Source: Flavobacteriales bacterium
Lineage (GTDB): Bacteria; Bacteroidota; Bacteroidia; Flavobacteriales_F; PHOS-HE28
NCBI GenBank assembly: GCA_016710685.1
Contig: JADJVC010000001.1
Coordinates: 365,336 to 429,335, forward strand
Length of the DNA: 64,000 bases
Reading direction: 5' to 3'
Part shown: piece after piece, positions 63,013 to 64,000 of the stretch
Position numbering within the stretch: position 1 is the stretch's first letter
Layout: the number at the start of each line of letters is the position of its first letter
Position numbers and translations under genes: made by a program
The notes under the pieces: generated by a model
What the model saw: only the letters and a program-made list of their open reading frames with translations
Database searches by the model: none
What the model was told of the DNA's origin: nothing

Positions 63013-64000
63013 TTATTTTGATTCCAATTTCATATTATTTCTACTAAGTTTTAGTGTATAATCCTTTATAGCATCCACTTTGTTTAAATAGTCATCAATA
63101 CTTTGTGCAACAAATATATCAGGGAGAATCCCAATTTCATCTGGCAACTTTGTTGCTGTTGATATATGCGTATTGTTCGCTACCGAGATTACTAATTTTG
63201 TGTTTTTTAAGCGACACAGGGTTTGTCCAGCCGTACAGAATTGATTAGAACCCAACTCCTCGCCAATTATTGGCCCTATATTATATGCTTTACTAAACTC
63301 ATGAAATGCCCAGTTGTAGAATTTCCATTTCCATCAATTAGAAAATAAACTTTTCCCTAATAAAAACGATTTTCGTGAGGATAAATAATTTCTTCACCAT
63401 ACATCTTGTCTGTTTTCCCTTCAAAATTCTGCCTTTGAGTAATAGGTAAAAGATTTATCCATGAGATGTTGAAACGCAGGTAAATGCTGGGATATTGAGA
63501 GCCACCTCTGTTGTATCTAACATCAATAATTAGATTTTTAATTTTTTTATTATGGATTATATTCATACTGCTGTCGAGGAAAGATTTAAAAACAGGATAA
63601 CTGTCCCATTCATAATAATTAAAAGATGAAATTGTTAAAACAGCTGTCTTTCCATCTAAAATTTCTAAACACAAATCTTTTGAGCAACTATTTATCGAAG
63701 GATCATATAATTCAGTTGCCAACTTTTGGGCTTTGTGCAATTTAATAGAACCGCTTTTTTTCTTTAACAACAATTTCAAAAGTTTTTGGCAAGCCCTATG
63801 CGTAGGGTATTAAAGCAGCGAAATAGGTGTTGAAATGTTGTGCTTTATAAGTTTGGATATTTGCTTGTGAAGCGATATGATTATAAATATCAGTCATGAG
63901 ATTTTCGGTTTCAATGCCGTTTATACTCAAAATCTCGTCTTTTACTTTTACTTTATCAGAATTATTCACTGGATTTACCACGAATAATTGCTTGTTCACC
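63013..64000 (-). pseudogene. S41-family C-terminal processing protease, AT-rich, frameshifted, 5' end outside
   Basis: Three minus-strand pieces: MNKQLFVVNPVNNSDKVKVK with DEILSINGIETENL (PDZ-like), then KNLIIDVRYNRGGSQYPSIY (S41 core strand), then after another frame change GKVYFLIDGNGNSTTGHFM (active Ser region) and KNTKLVISVANNTHISTATK. So the family is S41. The region is about one-third GC, unlike the rest of the window. Two frame changes (near 63790 and 63358) break it. It is either transferred DNA, perhaps a gene cassette, or a chimeric contig end. Confidence 0.65.

Noticed and set aside
1..64000. tRNA and rRNA genes
   Set aside because: No cloverleaf with a TTCRANNC T-loop and CCA-side acceptor, and no rRNA-like stretch, was seen on reading; a covariance-model scan was not possible.

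Overview
The window looks like a high-GC (roughly 55-60 % by eye) member of the Bacteroidota, probably Flavobacteriales-like; I cannot name a genus. The signs are type IX secretion (T9SS) C-terminal sorting tails on several secreted proteins, a GWxTD protein, an S46 dipeptidyl-peptidase, bacillithiol synthesis (BshC), TAnnTTTG-type -7 promoter elements with weak Shine-Dalgarno sites, and the DUF2520 / KdsC-like / UbiA / Maf cluster that I know from this phylum. No rRNA, tRNA or CRISPR array was found.

Layout. 1-6.1 kb: a secreted M14 carboxypeptidase cut by the window edge, small secreted proteins, then the minus-strand cluster DUF2520-kdsC-ubiA-maf. 6.2-7 kb: a ParE/RelE toxin-antitoxin pair. 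7-12.3 kb: a cytochrome c maturation cluster ccmB-C-D-E-F whose CcmE carries a Cys-x-x-x-Tyr heme site. 12.6-22 kb: DUF423, pckA, a serine-less S41-like protein with a substrate-binding lipoprotein, DUF962, DinB, a YdcF-like protein, a TPR protein, and a membrane redoxin overlapping a PAS-PP2C phosphatase. 22-34 kb: miaA, cca, a fungal-type cytosine deaminase, a glycosyltransferase 9, a beta-propeller lipoprotein, dapD, ruvX, a heme protein, a membrane-anchored papain-like protease and a frameshifted bshC. 34-52 kb: a universal stress protein, a 1185-residue T9SS protein, an OmpA lipoprotein, an M1 peptidase, xerD, aroQ, a glycosyltransferase 2, a GWxTD protein, an S46 peptidase and yidC. 52.6-62.7 kb: secreted-protein genes, an arginase-family gene, a HigBA pair and a PLP-enzyme-like gene, nearly all broken by single-base frameshifts. 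63-64 kb: a sharp switch to AT-rich DNA carrying a broken S41 protease gene, preceded by a 129-bp imperfect palindrome that resembles an integron attC site.

How the genes fit together. Much of the content serves the envelope and outside: secreted peptidases (M14, M1, S46, papain-like), T9SS cargo, LPS-related enzymes (KdsC-like, GT9, GT2), YidC for membrane insertion and the ccm genes for periplasmic heme attachment. Housekeeping genes (miaA, cca, dapD, aroQ, ruvX, xerD, pckA, maf) are interspersed.

The most unusual structure is between genes. Many spacers are built from degenerate 8-9 bp microrepeats (for example CCTCTGTG or CGTTGCG units ending in GGTGAAA or GGTAAAA). In divergent gaps they often form facing inverted pairs, and other gaps use different repeated words. 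The dense frameshifts after 54 kb, several at homopolymers in otherwise well-kept protein sequence, look more like poor consensus near a contig end than gene decay, although decay cannot be excluded.
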